From Lysobacter capsici (lineage in GTDB: Bacteria; Pseudomonadota; Gammaproteobacteria; Xanthomonadales; Xanthomonadaceae), in NCBI RefSeq assembly GCF_014779555.2, contig NZ_CP094357.1:186001-250000 (forward strand): 64,000 bases of DNA, written 5' to 3'. A program made the position numbers and the translations under genes. The notes under the pieces were generated by a model. That model was not told where the DNA came from. It did not search any database and saw only the letters and a list, made by a program, of their open reading frames with translations. Below, piece after piece: positions 7,646 to 16,411 of the stretch. Position 1 is the first letter of the stretch. Every line of letters starts with the position of its first letter.

Positions 7646-10318
7646 TCAGAAGTTGAACCGGAACGCGGCCATGTAGCGGCGACCGCTGTGGTACTTGCCG
7701 ACCGGCTTGTCCTGGTTGCCCGAGTACTGCACGTACTCTTCATCCAGGATGTTCATCGCGTCGAACGACAGGCCCATGTTGTCGTTGAACTTCCAACCCA
7801 CGCTGGCGCCCAGCTCGGAGTAGTCGTCCACGCTCGCCGGCGCCGCGCCGGCCACGTAGCCGCCGGCCAGGTAATGGCTGCGCCAGTTGTACGACAGGCG
7901 CACGCTCAGCGGGCCCTTCTCGTAGTACGGGCTGATCGCGACGCTGTCGCGCGACTGGTACGGCAGCGGATCGCCGGTGTTGTTCTCGCCGTCGGCGTAG
8001 GTGTAGTTCGCGGTCATGCCGAAGCCGGTGTCGGCGAACGGCTGCTGGTAGCTGACGTTGAAGCCCTTGACCTTGCCCTTGCCGGCGTTGCGCGGACGCT
8101 GGATGTCGTAATCGCAATAACCGTCGGCGGTGCAGCCGTGGAAACCGACCAGGGTGGTGTCGAACACCACGCGGTTGGTGTCGCGGATCGAGTTGTACTG
8201 ACGCTCGATCCGGGCCGCGCTGTCGATGTAGTTGTCGATGTCCTTGTAGAACACCGAGGCGGCCAGCACCGACTGCTCGGCGAAGTACCACTCGGCCGAC
8301 AGGTTGAAGTTGGTCGACTCGTACGGCGACAGTTCGGCGTTGCCGCCGCTGCCGGTGTAGGTGGTGTCGTTGAGGAAGGTGTTGTTGACCATCTGGTTGT
8401 ACGGCGCCCAGGCGATCACCTTGGCCGCGGCGAAACGCAGCAGCACGTCGTTGCCGGTGTCGTAGACGACGTTGAACGACGGCAGGAAGAAATCCTCCTT
8501 CCTCGACTTGGTCTGCCACTTGCTGGCCAGATCGGTCAGGCTCGGCGCGCCGCCGTAGACGAAGCCGCTGGCGTCGGTCTTGGACTCCACGTACCGCACG
8601 CCGAAGTTGCCGCGCCAGGCGCCGGCCGAGAAGTCGGCCTGCACGTAAGCGGCGGTGTTGGTCTGTTCCAGCGCCCAGCTGTTGTTGAGGTAGCCGGCCG
8701 CGTCGGGGTTGTTGAAGTCCAGCGGGCTGCCCTTGACCCAGTCGAGCACGTTGCCGCGGCCGACCTGGATGTGGCGGCCGTGGTCGCCGGTGAAACCGCG
8801 GATGTCGGTCAGGCCGATGGTGCCCACGTCGGCCAAGGTGCCGCGGTTGACCGGGCCGTAGATGTTGAGGTCGAACGACTCCTCATGCTTGGCGCGACGC
8901 ACGCCGAACTGCAGGTTGTTGATCGCGCTGTCGAACTCGACATTGAAATCGACCTGGCCGTAGGTGTCCTTGCTCTCGGTGGAGAACACGCCGTTGTTGC
9001 CCATCCAGCCGTTGGCCACGCCGCCGGCGGGACCCCAGTTGGCCGGATTGCGCGCGGCGTCGGGGTTGTCGAACTTGATGCCGCGGTTGATGTCCCAGCT
9101 GAAGCCGCCGTTGTAGACCGGCTCGATGAAGTACTGCGCCAGGTTTTCGTTTTCCGACTTGCTGCTGCCGATCTGGCCCTTGAAGCCCCAGCCCTCGCCC
9201 TTGAACGAGGTACGCAGGTCGATGCCCTTGGTGACGACTTCCGACTCGCGCACGTTGTTGTCGTAGATCACCGTGCCGCCGAGCGGATCGGCGTTGGCGT
9301 TGGAATGACCGCTGGTGACCACGCCGTTCTTGGCGTCGCCGAGCTGGTTGACCGCGCCGACGGTGCCGTCGTTCCAGGTCAGGAAGCTGTACAACGACTG
9401 GTTGTAGTTGTCGAAGTTTTCCTTGATGTACAGGCCCTGCAGATCGATGTTCCACTGATCGTTGGGCTGGAACTGCAGATTGACCACGGCGCTGTCGCGC
9501 TTGCGGTGCTGCTGGAACCAGGCCGCGTTGATCGAGTTGGGCACTTCCGCGTTCGGGTCGAGCCCGGCGCGCGCGGCGTTGGTGAAGGTCGAGGCCTTGG
9601 CGTAGCCGAAGATCTCCAGGCCCTGACGGTCGACCTGTTCTTCGTAGTGCTGCGCGGCGACGGAGACGCCGAAGTTTTCCTGCGGGTTCTTCCAGCTGTA
9701 CAGCACCGAGGCGCTCGGGCGGCCCTTGCTGCCCTGATCGCTGTAGTTGTAGCTGACCGAGCCGGCGACCGAGTTGGCGTCCAGGTCCAGCGGCTTGCGC
9801 GTGTGCATCAGCACCGTGCCGCCGAGGCTGCCTTCGGTGATGCGCGCTTCCGAGGACTTGATGATTTCCAGTCGGCCGAGGATTTCCGGCGCGAGCAGGG
9901 TGTAGTCGAAGCCGCGGTTGGGCTGTTCGCCGTACAGCCAGATCGCCTGCGCGACCGGATGGCCGTCGAGGAACGACAGGTTGAGGCTCGGATCGGTGCC
10001 GTCGATGCTGACGCGTTCGCCCTGGCCGAAGCGACGATCCAGGGTCACGCCCGGAATCTGCGACATGGCTTCGGCGACGTTGGTGCTGGCGAACTTGCCG
10101 ATGTCCTCGGCGGTGATCGCTTCGGACACGGTCACGTTGGCCCGCTTGGTGTCGAGCGATTTTTCCAGGCTCGCGCGGATGCCGGTGACCACGACGGTGT
10201 CGAGATCGGTGGCTTGCGAGGCGGCGGCCGGGGCCGCGTCCTGGGCGAACGCCAGGCCAGGACCCATCAACAGGGCCGTGACGATGCTGGCAGACAAGAT
10301 GGTCTTGCGCGCTTTCAT
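7646..10318 (-). CDS. TonB-dependent outer-membrane receptor, probably for chitooligosaccharides/GlcNAc
   Basis: An 890-residue outer-membrane beta-barrel for energised uptake. It has a signal peptide (MKARKTILSASIVTALLMGP, cleavage near AFA-QDA), a TonB box (DTVVVTGIRAS), a plug domain (about residues 60-170, with SIDGTDPSLNLSFLDG and ITEGSLGGTV) and a long barrel ending in the aromatic terminus FRFNF. The long N-terminal lead and large barrel fit the carbohydrate class of TonB receptors common in Xanthomonadaceae. Start ATG 10318 has a strong GGAGGAAC site. Substrate is inferred from context: GH20 hexosaminidase downstream, sugar kinase upstream in the same direction, and the divergent NagP permease. 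Confidence 0.93.
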   Translation of the reverse strand: MKARKTILSASIVTALLMGPGLAFAQDAAPAAASQATDLDTVVVTGIRASLEKSLDTKRANVTVSEAITAEDIGKFASTNVAEAMSQIPGVTLDRRFGQGERVSIDGTDPSLNLSFLDGHPVAQAIWLYGEQPNRGFDYTLLAPEILGRLEIIKSSEARITEGSLGGTVLMHTRKPLDLDANSVAGSVSYNYSDQGSKGRPSASVLYSWKNPQENFGVSVAAQHYEEQVDRQGLEIFGYAKASTFTNAARAGLDPNAEVPNSINAAWFQQHRKRDSAVVNLQFQPNDQWNIDLQGLYIKENFDNYNQSLYSFLTWNDGTVGAVNQLGDAKNGVVTSGHSNANADPLGGTVIYDNNVRESEVVTKGIDLRTSFKGEGWGFKGQIGSSKSENENLAQYFIEPVYNGGFSWDINRGIKFDNPDAARNPANWGPAGGVANGWMGNNGVFSTESKDTYGQVDFNVEFDSAINNLQFGVRRAKHEESFDLNIYGPVNRGTLADVGTIGLTDIRGFTGDHGRHIQVGRGNVLDWVKGSPLDFNNPDAAGYLNNSWALEQTNTAAYVQADFSAGAWRGNFGVRYVESKTDASGFVYGGAPSLTDLASKWQTKSRKEDFFLPSFNVVYDTGNDVLLRFAAAKVIAWAPYNQMVNNTFLNDTTYTGSGGNAELSPYESTNFNLSAEWYFAEQSVLAASVFYKDIDNYIDSAARIERQYNSIRDTNRVVFDTTLVGFHGCTADGYCDYDIQRPRNAGKGKVKGFNVSYQQPFADTGFGMTANYTYADGENNTGDPLPYQSRDSVAISPYYEKGPLSVRLSYNWRSHYLAGGYVAGAAPASVDDYSELGASVGWKFNDNMGLSFDAMNILDEEYVQYSGNQDKPVGKYHSGRRYMAAFRFNF

Positions 10319-10519
10319 TTTGTTCCTCCCTCGGGCGGTGATGGCTGTGCGATCGTCCGGGGAACCGGTTCGTCGCCAAGTCCGGTGTTTTGACTGCGGG
10401 TACGTTGATGCGATCCGGCCGCGGCGAACGCCGCGTCCGGGGTGTTGCGGTACTGCCGCCTTCGATGCGAATCCGCGATGTCGCGCGCGCCGTGAGCGGC
10501 GCGCGCGGCGGCCTCGCAT

Positions 10520-11575
10520 TTACTGCATGGGGTGCCGCGGCGCGGGCTCGGCGTCGGCCGCCGTCTGCGCCAGGTGCTGCAGGTACCAGCTCGCCGCGCC
10601 GATCACGCCGAGCCGTTCGTTTTCGATCAGCCGCACCGGCACGCGTTCGAGCACCGGCCGCATCACGCCCTTGTCGAGCATGCGGGCGTGGAACTGGCTG
10701 TCGGGCACGAAGTCCTTGAGTTGCGGCAGGATGCCGCCGGCGATGAACACCGACTTGGCGCCGCTGATCACGGTCAGATCGCCGATCACGCTGCCTAGCA
10801 GCGCGCAGAAGGTCAGCACCGCTTCGCGCGCGATCGCTTCGCCGCGGCGCGCGGCGTCGGTGATCGCCGCCGGCGCGCGCAGCGAGGCGTCCGCGCCGCT
10901 GAGCGTGCACAGCGCGCTGTACAGATTCACCAGCCCGGGGCCGGAGACGAAGTATTCGGTCGGTACGTGGGTCTGGCCGCGTTGCTGGGCCAGGCGCAGC
11001 ATGTCGGCTTCGCGCGCGTTGCCCGGCGCGAACGCGGTGTGGCCCGATTCGGTCGGCAGCACCACGGTGCTGTTGCCGTGCGGAATGCGCACCGCCGCGC
11101 CCAGGCCGGTGCCCGGGCCGATCACCAGCACCGGGCCGGCGGTGGCGTCGGAGTCGCCGACACCCGGGGTGAGCAGGGTGGAGTCGGCCGGCGCCATGCA
11201 CTGCGCGGCGTTGGCGTTGGCCTGGAAATCGTTGATGACCAGCACTTCGTGCAGGCCCAGTTCGCTGCGCAGCTGCGACAGCGAGATGCGCCAGGGAAGA
11301 TTGGAATTGACCACCTCGTCGTCGAGCACGACGCCGGCGGTGGCGATCACCACCCGGTCCACGCCCACGCCGTTGCCGGCGATGAACTCGGCCAGGATCG
11401 CGGCCAGCCCGGGGTAATCGGCGCACACGTACTTGCGGTGGGCGAGCACGGCCACGGTCGCGTCGCTACCCGGACGCACCAGGCCGACGCGGGTATGGGT
11501 GCCGCCGACATCGGCGGCGATGAAGCTGCCCTCGGACGCATTCACGGCCGCGGTCAGCCTGGGCGCGGCGCTCAT
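10520..11575 (-). CDS. glucokinase-family sugar kinase, probably acting on GlcNAc/glucose
   Basis: A 351-residue cytoplasmic sugar kinase of the bacterial glucokinase family. Visible motifs are the phosphate-binding strand ADVGGTHTRVGL near the N-terminus, LVINDFQANA with the catalytic Asp, VIGPGTGLGAAV and the ESGHTAFAP loop. In this context it most likely phosphorylates imported N-acetylglucosamine to GlcNAc-6-phosphate, although glucose cannot be excluded. ATG 11575 is preferred over ATG 11581 because GAAGGG is 6 bases before it. It is the first gene of the minus-strand side of the locus, just downstream of the palindromic operator. No zinc-binding ROK signature is present, so it is not a ROK kinase. 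Confidence 0.85.
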   Translation of the reverse strand: MSAAPRLTAAVNASEGSFIAADVGGTHTRVGLVRPGSDATVAVLAHRKYVCADYPGLAAILAEFIAGNGVGVDRVVIATAGVVLDDEVVNSNLPWRISLSQLRSELGLHEVLVINDFQANANAAQCMAPADSTLLTPGVGDSDATAGPVLVIGPGTGLGAAVRIPHGNSTVVLPTESGHTAFAPGNAREADMLRLAQQRGQTHVPTEYFVSGPGLVNLYSALCTLSGADASLRAPAAITDAARRGEAIAREAVLTFCALLGSVIGDLTVISGAKSVFIAGGILPQLKDFVPDSQFHARMLDKGVMRPVLERVPVRLIENERLGVIGAASWYLQHLAQTAADAEPAPRHPMQ

Positions 11576-11756
11576 GCGCATCCCTTCGAACGGCGCGGCG
11601 CGACGCGCGGCGCTTGCGCGTCGATCGGTCCATTCGCGATGCGTCCCCGCGACACGGTCGTCGTTGCGACCCGTGCCCCTAACAGCGTGTCCCACTGCAT
11701 GCGCCCTCCACGGCTGCCCATCGGTTTCCCCTGGCGGCGCCGAGAGTGCTCCGGGT

Positions 11757-11772
11757 TTGACAACGTTGTCAA
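11757..11772. promoter_or_regulatory. palindromic LacI-family operator (NagQ-type)
   Basis: TTGACAACGTTGTCAA is a perfect 16-bp palindrome in the 444-bp gap between the divergent sugar kinase and nagP genes. Its centre CG and TGACAAC half-sites are typical of LacI-family operators, and NagQ-controlled genes in Xanthomonas are described with very similar boxes. No LacI gene lies next to this locus. Confidence 0.75.
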
Positions 11773-11927
11773 CAGCGCCGTCAGAAACACCCATCCGGTC
11801 GCGCAATGGTGGATTTAAAGCGCCATTTTCTTGTGCGTCGCAACATGCGTCCGCGCGTCGTGGATCACGGTATGACGGGGGTTTCAGGGCTTTTTTACCG
11901 CTCGCGCTGGCGTGGGCCGCGGACTTG

Positions 11928-11938
11928 TGACAACGTTG
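11928..11938. promoter_or_regulatory. second, degenerate copy of the operator before nagP
   Basis: TGACAACGTTG matches 11 consecutive positions of the upstream palindrome, but the right half decays to GGC. It is 82 bases before the nagP start and could be a weaker site for the same repressor, allowing looping with the perfect site about 170 bases away. Confidence 0.5.
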
Positions 11939-12019
11939 GGCGGTCGTTTGTCGTACCGGTCAAGCCGGATGACTGCGAGACGTGGCGGGCGGTCCCCGCT
12001 GCTCTGGGAGGGGAGTCAC

Positions 12020-13339
12020 ATGTCGGTTTCCAACGCCAACGTTCAGCCGCGGTATCTGGGCTCGATCGCGATCATCGGCGCGCTGTTCTTCGTGTTCGGT
12101 TTCGTCACCTGGCTCAACGGGCCGTTGATCGCCTTCGCCCAGCTCGCCTTCGATCTCGACGAGGTCGGCGCGTTCCTGGTGCCGATGGCCTTCTATCTTT
12201 CGTACTTCTTTCTCGCCGTGCCGTCCTCGGCGATCCTGCGCCGCACCGGCATGAAACGCGGCATGGCGCTGGGCCTTCTGGTGATGGCGATCGGCGCGGC
12301 GGTGTTCGGCGAGTTCACCACCCAGCGCTGGTACCCCGGCGCGCTCGGCGGTCTGTTCGTGATCGGCGCGGGCCTGGCGGTGCTGCAGACCGCGGTCAAT
12401 CCCTACATCAGCATCCTCGGCCCGATCGAGGGCGCGGCGCAGCGCATCGCGGTGATGGGCATATGCAACAAGATCGCCGGCATCCTCGCGCCGATCGTGC
12501 TCGGCACGATGGTGCTGCACGGCATGGGCGACCTGGCCGAGCAGGTCAAGGCGGCCGATCCGGCCACCAAGGCGCAGTTGCTCAATACTTTCGCCTCCAG
12601 CATCCACGGGCCGTATCTGCTGATGGCCGGGTTGCTGGCGCTGCTCGCGGTCGGCGTGCTGTTTTCGCCGTTGCCCGAGTTGCGCGCGGCCGAGGCCAAT
12701 CGCTCCGCGTCCGACGGCGCCGGCGACAGCCGCAGCCTGCTGCGCTACCCGCACCTGTGGCTCGGCGCGCTGTGCATCTTCGTCTACGTCGGCGTGGAGG
12801 TGATGGCCGGCGACGCGATCGGCACCTACGGCCACAGCTTCGGCCTGCCGCTGGACAAGACCAAGTTCTTCACCTCGCTGACCCTGGGCGGGATGCTGGT
12901 CGGTTACGTGGTCGGTCTGATCGTGATTCCGCGCTTCATCTCGCAGGAGCGCTATCTGAGCCTGTCGGCGGTGCTCGGCGTGGTGCTGACGATCGGCGCG
13001 TTCGCGACCCACGGCTATGTGTCGGTGGGGTTCGTGGCGGCGCTGGGGTTCGCCAACGCGATGATGTGGCCGGCGATCTTTCCGCTGGGCATCCGCGGGC
13101 TGGGCCGGCACACCGAGGTCGGTTCGGCGGTGATGATCATGGGCATCGCCGGCGGCGCGGTGGTCCCGCAGCTGTACGCGGTGCTCAAGCAGCACCTGGA
13201 TTTCCAGCTGGTGTTCCTGCTGCTGATGGTGCCGTGCTACCTGTACATCCTGTACTTCGCCCAGGCCGGGCATAAGGTCGGCCTGCGCGATCGCCGCGGC
13301 GCGGCGGCGGGCGCGGTGGCGGCGTCTTCTTCGAATTGA
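12020..13339 (+). CDS. nagP: N-acetylglucosamine permease NagP (MFS, fucose-permease family)
   Basis: A 439-residue inner-membrane transporter with about 12 predicted helices. It matches the FHS/fucose permease branch of the major facilitator superfamily: FGFVTWLNGPLI in helix 1, FLVPMAFYLSYFFLAVPS in helix 2, the inter-helix loop LRRTGMKRGM, and AVNPYISILGP in helix 4. These features fit NagP, the proton-coupled GlcNAc permease of Xanthomonas and Shewanella. Start ATG 12020 follows GGGAGGGGAG at ideal spacing; earlier in-frame starts lie inside the operator region. It is transcribed away from the sugar kinase, TonB receptor and hexosaminidase, giving a complete route from outer-membrane uptake to phosphorylation. 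nagA and nagB homologues are not in the window. Confidence 0.9.
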   Translation: MSVSNANVQPRYLGSIAIIGALFFVFGFVTWLNGPLIAFAQLAFDLDEVGAFLVPMAFYLSYFFLAVPSSAILRRTGMKRGMALGLLVMAIGAAVFGEFTTQRWYPGALGGLFVIGAGLAVLQTAVNPYISILGPIEGAAQRIAVMGICNKIAGILAPIVLGTMVLHGMGDLAEQVKAADPATKAQLLNTFASSIHGPYLLMAGLLALLAVGVLFSPLPELRAAEANRSASDGAGDSRSLLRYPHLWLGALCIFVYVGVEVMAGDAIGTYGHSFGLPLDKTKFFTSLTLGGMLVGYVVGLIVIPRFISQERYLSLSAVLGVVLTIGAFATHGYVSVGFVAALGFANAMMWPAIFPLGIRGLGRHTEVGSAVMIMGIAGGAVVPQLYAVLKQHLDFQLVFLLLMVPCYLYILYFAQAGHKVGLRDRRGAAAGAVAASSSN

Positions 13340-13355
13340 GGTTGTCTGGGGGATA

Positions 13356-13527
13356 GCAAGAGCGAATCCCCCCTGGCCCCCTTTTTCAAAGGGACGGGTC
13401 GCCGCGTTCTGGCGTGCTCGGGTTTCGGTCGAGCGCCAGTACGCGGCCTTGCGCCTGACCTGCGTGAGCATTGCTGCCATGTCCCGCCCCGTCCCTTTAT
13501 AAAAGGGGGCAGGGGGGGTGCTCTTGC
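13356..13527. repeat. long inverted repeat with CCCCCTTT/AAAGGG arms
   Basis: Left arm (13356-13395) and right arm (13491-13527) are inverted copies carrying AAGAGC, CCCCCTGG/CCAGGGGG-like and CCCTTT(T)-AAAGGG blocks. A related element is at 44241-44380. It fills the gap after nagP and could fold on RNA as a transcription-end structure. Confidence 0.65.
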
Positions 13528-13663
13528 CGCCTTGCTCAAGCCGTCCTCCTCGTTCAGCCTCAGCCCCGAACGAGCGGTCAACTTTTCACCAAATCGTTTT
13601 AAACGCCGTCCGCGTCGCAATCGCCGCTGGTCGCTGCGACTGCGCTTCGGTATCGTGCACGTA

Positions 13664-14470
13664 ATGAATGCGCCGCCTCCCCACGCCGGCGCGGTCGCGC
13701 CTACCGGCGCGCAGACCGCGCGCGCGCTGCGTTACCTCGTCCGTGTGCCCCTGCTGCTGTGGCATGTGCTCATCCACCTGCCGCTGTTGCTGCTGCTCAC
13801 CTCGCCGCTGACCGCGCAATTGCCGATCGGCGCCGAAACCCTGGAACATCGTCTGATCCGCGCCTGGTCGGCCGGGTTGATGCGGATCTTCGGCTTCCGC
13901 CTGCGCCGGGTCGGCACGCCGCTGGCAGGGGCGACGCTGTTCGTGGCCAACCACGTCAGCTGGGTCGACATCGAGATCCTGCACAGCCAGCGGATGATGG
14001 GCTTCGTCGCCAAGCGCGAGATCGCCAGCTGGCCGGTGGTCGGTTGGCTGGCCGCGCGCGGCGAGACCATCTTCCATCACCGCGGCAACACCGAATCGCT
14101 CGGCGGCGTGCTGCACGAAATGCTCGCGCGCCTGCGCGCCGGGCGCTCGGTCGGCGTGTTCCCCGAGGGCGGCACCCGCGGCGGCGGCGAGATCGGCCCG
14201 TTCCATGCGCGCATCTTCCTGGCCGCGGTCGAGGCCGGCGTGCCGGTGCAACCGGTGGCGCTGCGCTACGGCGAGCACGGCGATGCCCAGGCGGTGGTTG
14301 CGTTCCAGGACAAGGAAAGCTTCTTCGCCAATTTCCTGCGCCTGCTCGGCGAACCCGGCCGGCTGGCCGAAGTGCATTTCCTGACCCCGATCGCGCCCGG
14401 CGAAGCCGATGGCCGCCGCCGTATCGCCGAACTGGCGCGGCAGCGCATCGTCGAGGCGATGGCGAGCTGA
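13664..14470 (+). CDS. 1-acyl-sn-glycerol-3-phosphate acyltransferase-like protein (PlsC family)
   Basis: A 268-residue inner-membrane-associated acyltransferase. An N-terminal hydrophobic stretch (VPLLLWHVLIHLPLLLLLTS) is followed by the PlsC domain with motif I NHVSWVD (His and Asp of the HX4D catalytic pair), ETIFHHRG and motif III FPEGGTRGGG. The family transfers an acyl chain to lysophospholipid in phospholipid synthesis or remodelling. I start at ATG 13664; 44 further upstream codons are open but composed of low-complexity Arg/Ser residues and lie in repeat-derived DNA. The next gene begins 4 bases after the stop, so the two form an operon. Confidence 0.85.
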   Translation: MNAPPPHAGAVAPTGAQTARALRYLVRVPLLLWHVLIHLPLLLLLTSPLTAQLPIGAETLEHRLIRAWSAGLMRIFGFRLRRVGTPLAGATLFVANHVSWVDIEILHSQRMMGFVAKREIASWPVVGWLAARGETIFHHRGNTESLGGVLHEMLARLRAGRSVGVFPEGGTRGGGEIGPFHARIFLAAVEAGVPVQPVALRYGEHGDAQAVVAFQDKESFFANFLRLLGEPGRLAEVHFLTPIAPGEADGRRRIAELARQRIVEAMAS

Positions 14471-14474
14471 GACC

Positions 14475-15467
14475 ATGCTGACCGCCGCCGACTACGCGCC
14501 ACCGCGCTGGTTACGCAATGCGCACGTGCAGTCGGCGCTGGGATCGAGCCCGCTGCGCCGGCGCCACGCGGAGCGGCGTCTGGCGCAGGTCGGCGCGCAC
14601 ACCCAGCCGCATCTGATCGAAACCGGCGACGGCGTGCGCCTGCACGGCCTGCACAGCGCGATGCCGGGAGTGAAGGCGCGCGGCCTGGTGCTGCTGCTGC
14701 ACGGCTGGGAAGGCAGCGCCGATTCCAACTACATGCGCCTGACCGCGGCGCGGTTGCTCGAGAGCGGGTTCGAAGTGTTCCGGCTGAATTTCCGCGATCA
14801 CGGCGACACCCATCACCTCAACGAAGGCCTGTTCCACTCCAACCGCATCGACGAGGTGGTCGAAGCCACCGCCGAGATCGCCCGGCGTTTTCCGCTGCGG
14901 CCGTTGTCGGTGGCGGGGTATTCGCTGGGCGGCAATTTCGCCCTGCGCCTGGCGCTGCGCGCGCCGCAGGCCGGCCTGCCGCTGACCCACGTGGCCGCGG
15001 TGTGTCCGGTGCTCGATCCGGGCCGGACCATGGCCTCGATGGAGTCGGGATTGCCGCTGTACCTGTGGTACTTCGAGCGCAAGTGGCGCGAATCCCTGTC
15101 GCGCAAGCGCAAGTTGTTTCCGGGCGTGCACGATTTCGACGATCGCACCCTGGGCCTGAGCATGCGGCCGCTGACCCAGTGGATGGTCGAGCGGCATACC
15201 GACTTCGGCACCCTGGAGCGCTATTTCGAAGGCTATTCGGTCGCCGGCTCGCGCCTGGCGCAGGTCCAGGTGCCGGTGAGCATCCTGATGGCGGTCGACG
15301 ACCCGGTGATCCCGGTGGCGGATTTCAACGATCTGGAGTTGCCGGCGCATTCGCGGCTGGAGGTCGCGCCGTGGGGCGGGCATTGCGGGTTCCTGGAGAA
15401 CGCGCATCTGGATGGGTTCGCCGAGCGCTGGATCGCGGATCGGATGGAGTCGATGGCGTCGGGGTGA
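14475..15467 (+). CDS. alpha/beta hydrolase, YheT family
   Basis: A 330-residue cytoplasmic hydrolase. It shows the YheT/EMB8 signature: NAHVQSALGS near the N-terminus, LLHGWEGSADSNY (oxyanion loop), the nucleophile elbow AGYSLGGNFA, the acid in AVDDPVIP and the catalytic His in GGHCGFLE near the C-terminus. Family members are esterases of unknown physiological substrate. It starts 4 bases after the acyltransferase stop codon, suggesting a shared transcript and a possible role in lipid turnover; that role is inference. Confidence 0.87.
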   Translation: MLTAADYAPPRWLRNAHVQSALGSSPLRRRHAERRLAQVGAHTQPHLIETGDGVRLHGLHSAMPGVKARGLVLLLHGWEGSADSNYMRLTAARLLESGFEVFRLNFRDHGDTHHLNEGLFHSNRIDEVVEATAEIARRFPLRPLSVAGYSLGGNFALRLALRAPQAGLPLTHVAAVCPVLDPGRTMASMESGLPLYLWYFERKWRESLSRKRKLFPGVHDFDDRTLGLSMRPLTQWMVERHTDFGTLERYFEGYSVAGSRLAQVQVPVSILMAVDDPVIPVADFNDLELPAHSRLEVAPWGGHCGFLENAHLDGFAERWIADRMESMASG

Positions 15468-15614
15468 GGCGCGGCGCGATCCCGGTCGCGGTCCGACGCT
15501 TGCCGGCAGGGCCGCATGTATCTTGCCCTCAGTCGCCTGCGCCCAGGCCTGCGCGCAAAGCACAGGCAGGGCGACAAGTCCGATGATCCGTTCAGTCGTG
15601 GGGAACACGCCGAT

Positions 15615-16238
15615 ATGCGAATCGATGCTCCGAAGTGCCTGCTGTCGGCGGGTCTGGTGACGATGCTCGCGAGCGCGGCGGTCGCCGCCGCGGAACTTGC
15701 GCAAACGCCGGCCGAACGGGCCAAGCTCTACGCCGAGGCGGTGGCGCAGGCGCAACAGCGTTACGCCGAATCGGTGCGGGCGCAGCCGCTGCTCAAGCCG
15801 CAGCCGCGTCCCTGCGACTTGTCGTTGGTCGCGACGATGCCGTCGCAGGACACCCAATGGAGCTGGAGCGGCGCGTGCAAGAACGGCGCGGCGCAAGGCA
15901 CGGGCATCGCCGACGTCTACTTCGATGGCAAACACAAATGGCGCTATGTCGGCGCCATGTCGGCGGGCGAACGCAGCGGCGCCGGCGAGATGCTCAGCGC
16001 GTCGGGCTATCGGGTCAAAGGCGAGTACGCCAACGACGAGTTGAACGGCCAGGCCTATGTGGTCGACGTCGATTGGCAGACGGTCGGCACGATCACCTAT
16101 GTCGACGGCACCCGCGAAGGCCCCGCCTGGTACGCCAGCGGCGACGGCAGCGGCTCGCAAGGGCGCTATCGCGACGGCACCCAGGTCGATGGCGTGCGTT
16201 ATTCGTCCGAGGGCGAAGTCGAAACACTCGGCAAGTAA
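15615..16238 (+). CDS. exported MORN-repeat-like protein
   Basis: A 207-residue protein with a signal peptide (MRIDAPKCLLSAGLVTMLAS, cleavage near AVAA-AEL). A short helical segment rich in Gln/Ala/Glu is followed by beta-rich repeats with Gly-Tyr spacing resembling MORN units (WRYVGAMSAGERSGAGEML, VKGEYANDELNGQAYV, GTITYVDGTREGPAWY, GRYRDGTQVDGVRY). Its exact role is unknown; MORN-like proteins often act as surface or periplasmic scaffolds. ATG 15615 was selected because it begins a typical signal peptide; the longer open frame upstream is arginine-rich and unlikely. Confidence 0.72.
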   Translation: MRIDAPKCLLSAGLVTMLASAAVAAAELAQTPAERAKLYAEAVAQAQQRYAESVRAQPLLKPQPRPCDLSLVATMPSQDTQWSWSGACKNGAAQGTGIADVYFDGKHKWRYVGAMSAGERSGAGEMLSASGYRVKGEYANDELNGQAYVVDVDWQTVGTITYVDGTREGPAWYASGDGSGSQGRYRDGTQVDGVRYSSEGEVETLGK

Positions 16239-16411
16239 GGCGTGCTCGCCCAGGAGCTGTCGGCTCTCAGCGCCGGTCGGGGCCGTCGATAGAACCGTCC
16301 CGTCGGGCCAGCAGCGCCGTGCCCGCGGGCCTTGGCGCCGAAGCCGGAAAAGGCGCAAATCCGCGCGCGCGCCTACAATCGCCGCTCTTATTCCCGCGCG
16401 AAGCATCTCTC

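Noticed and set aside
7601-10393. A 930-codon frame on the plus strand opposite the TonB receptor
   Set aside because: It has no recognisable domain and is antisense to a receptor with signal peptide, TonB box, plug and barrel. Long antisense frames are expected at this GC content.
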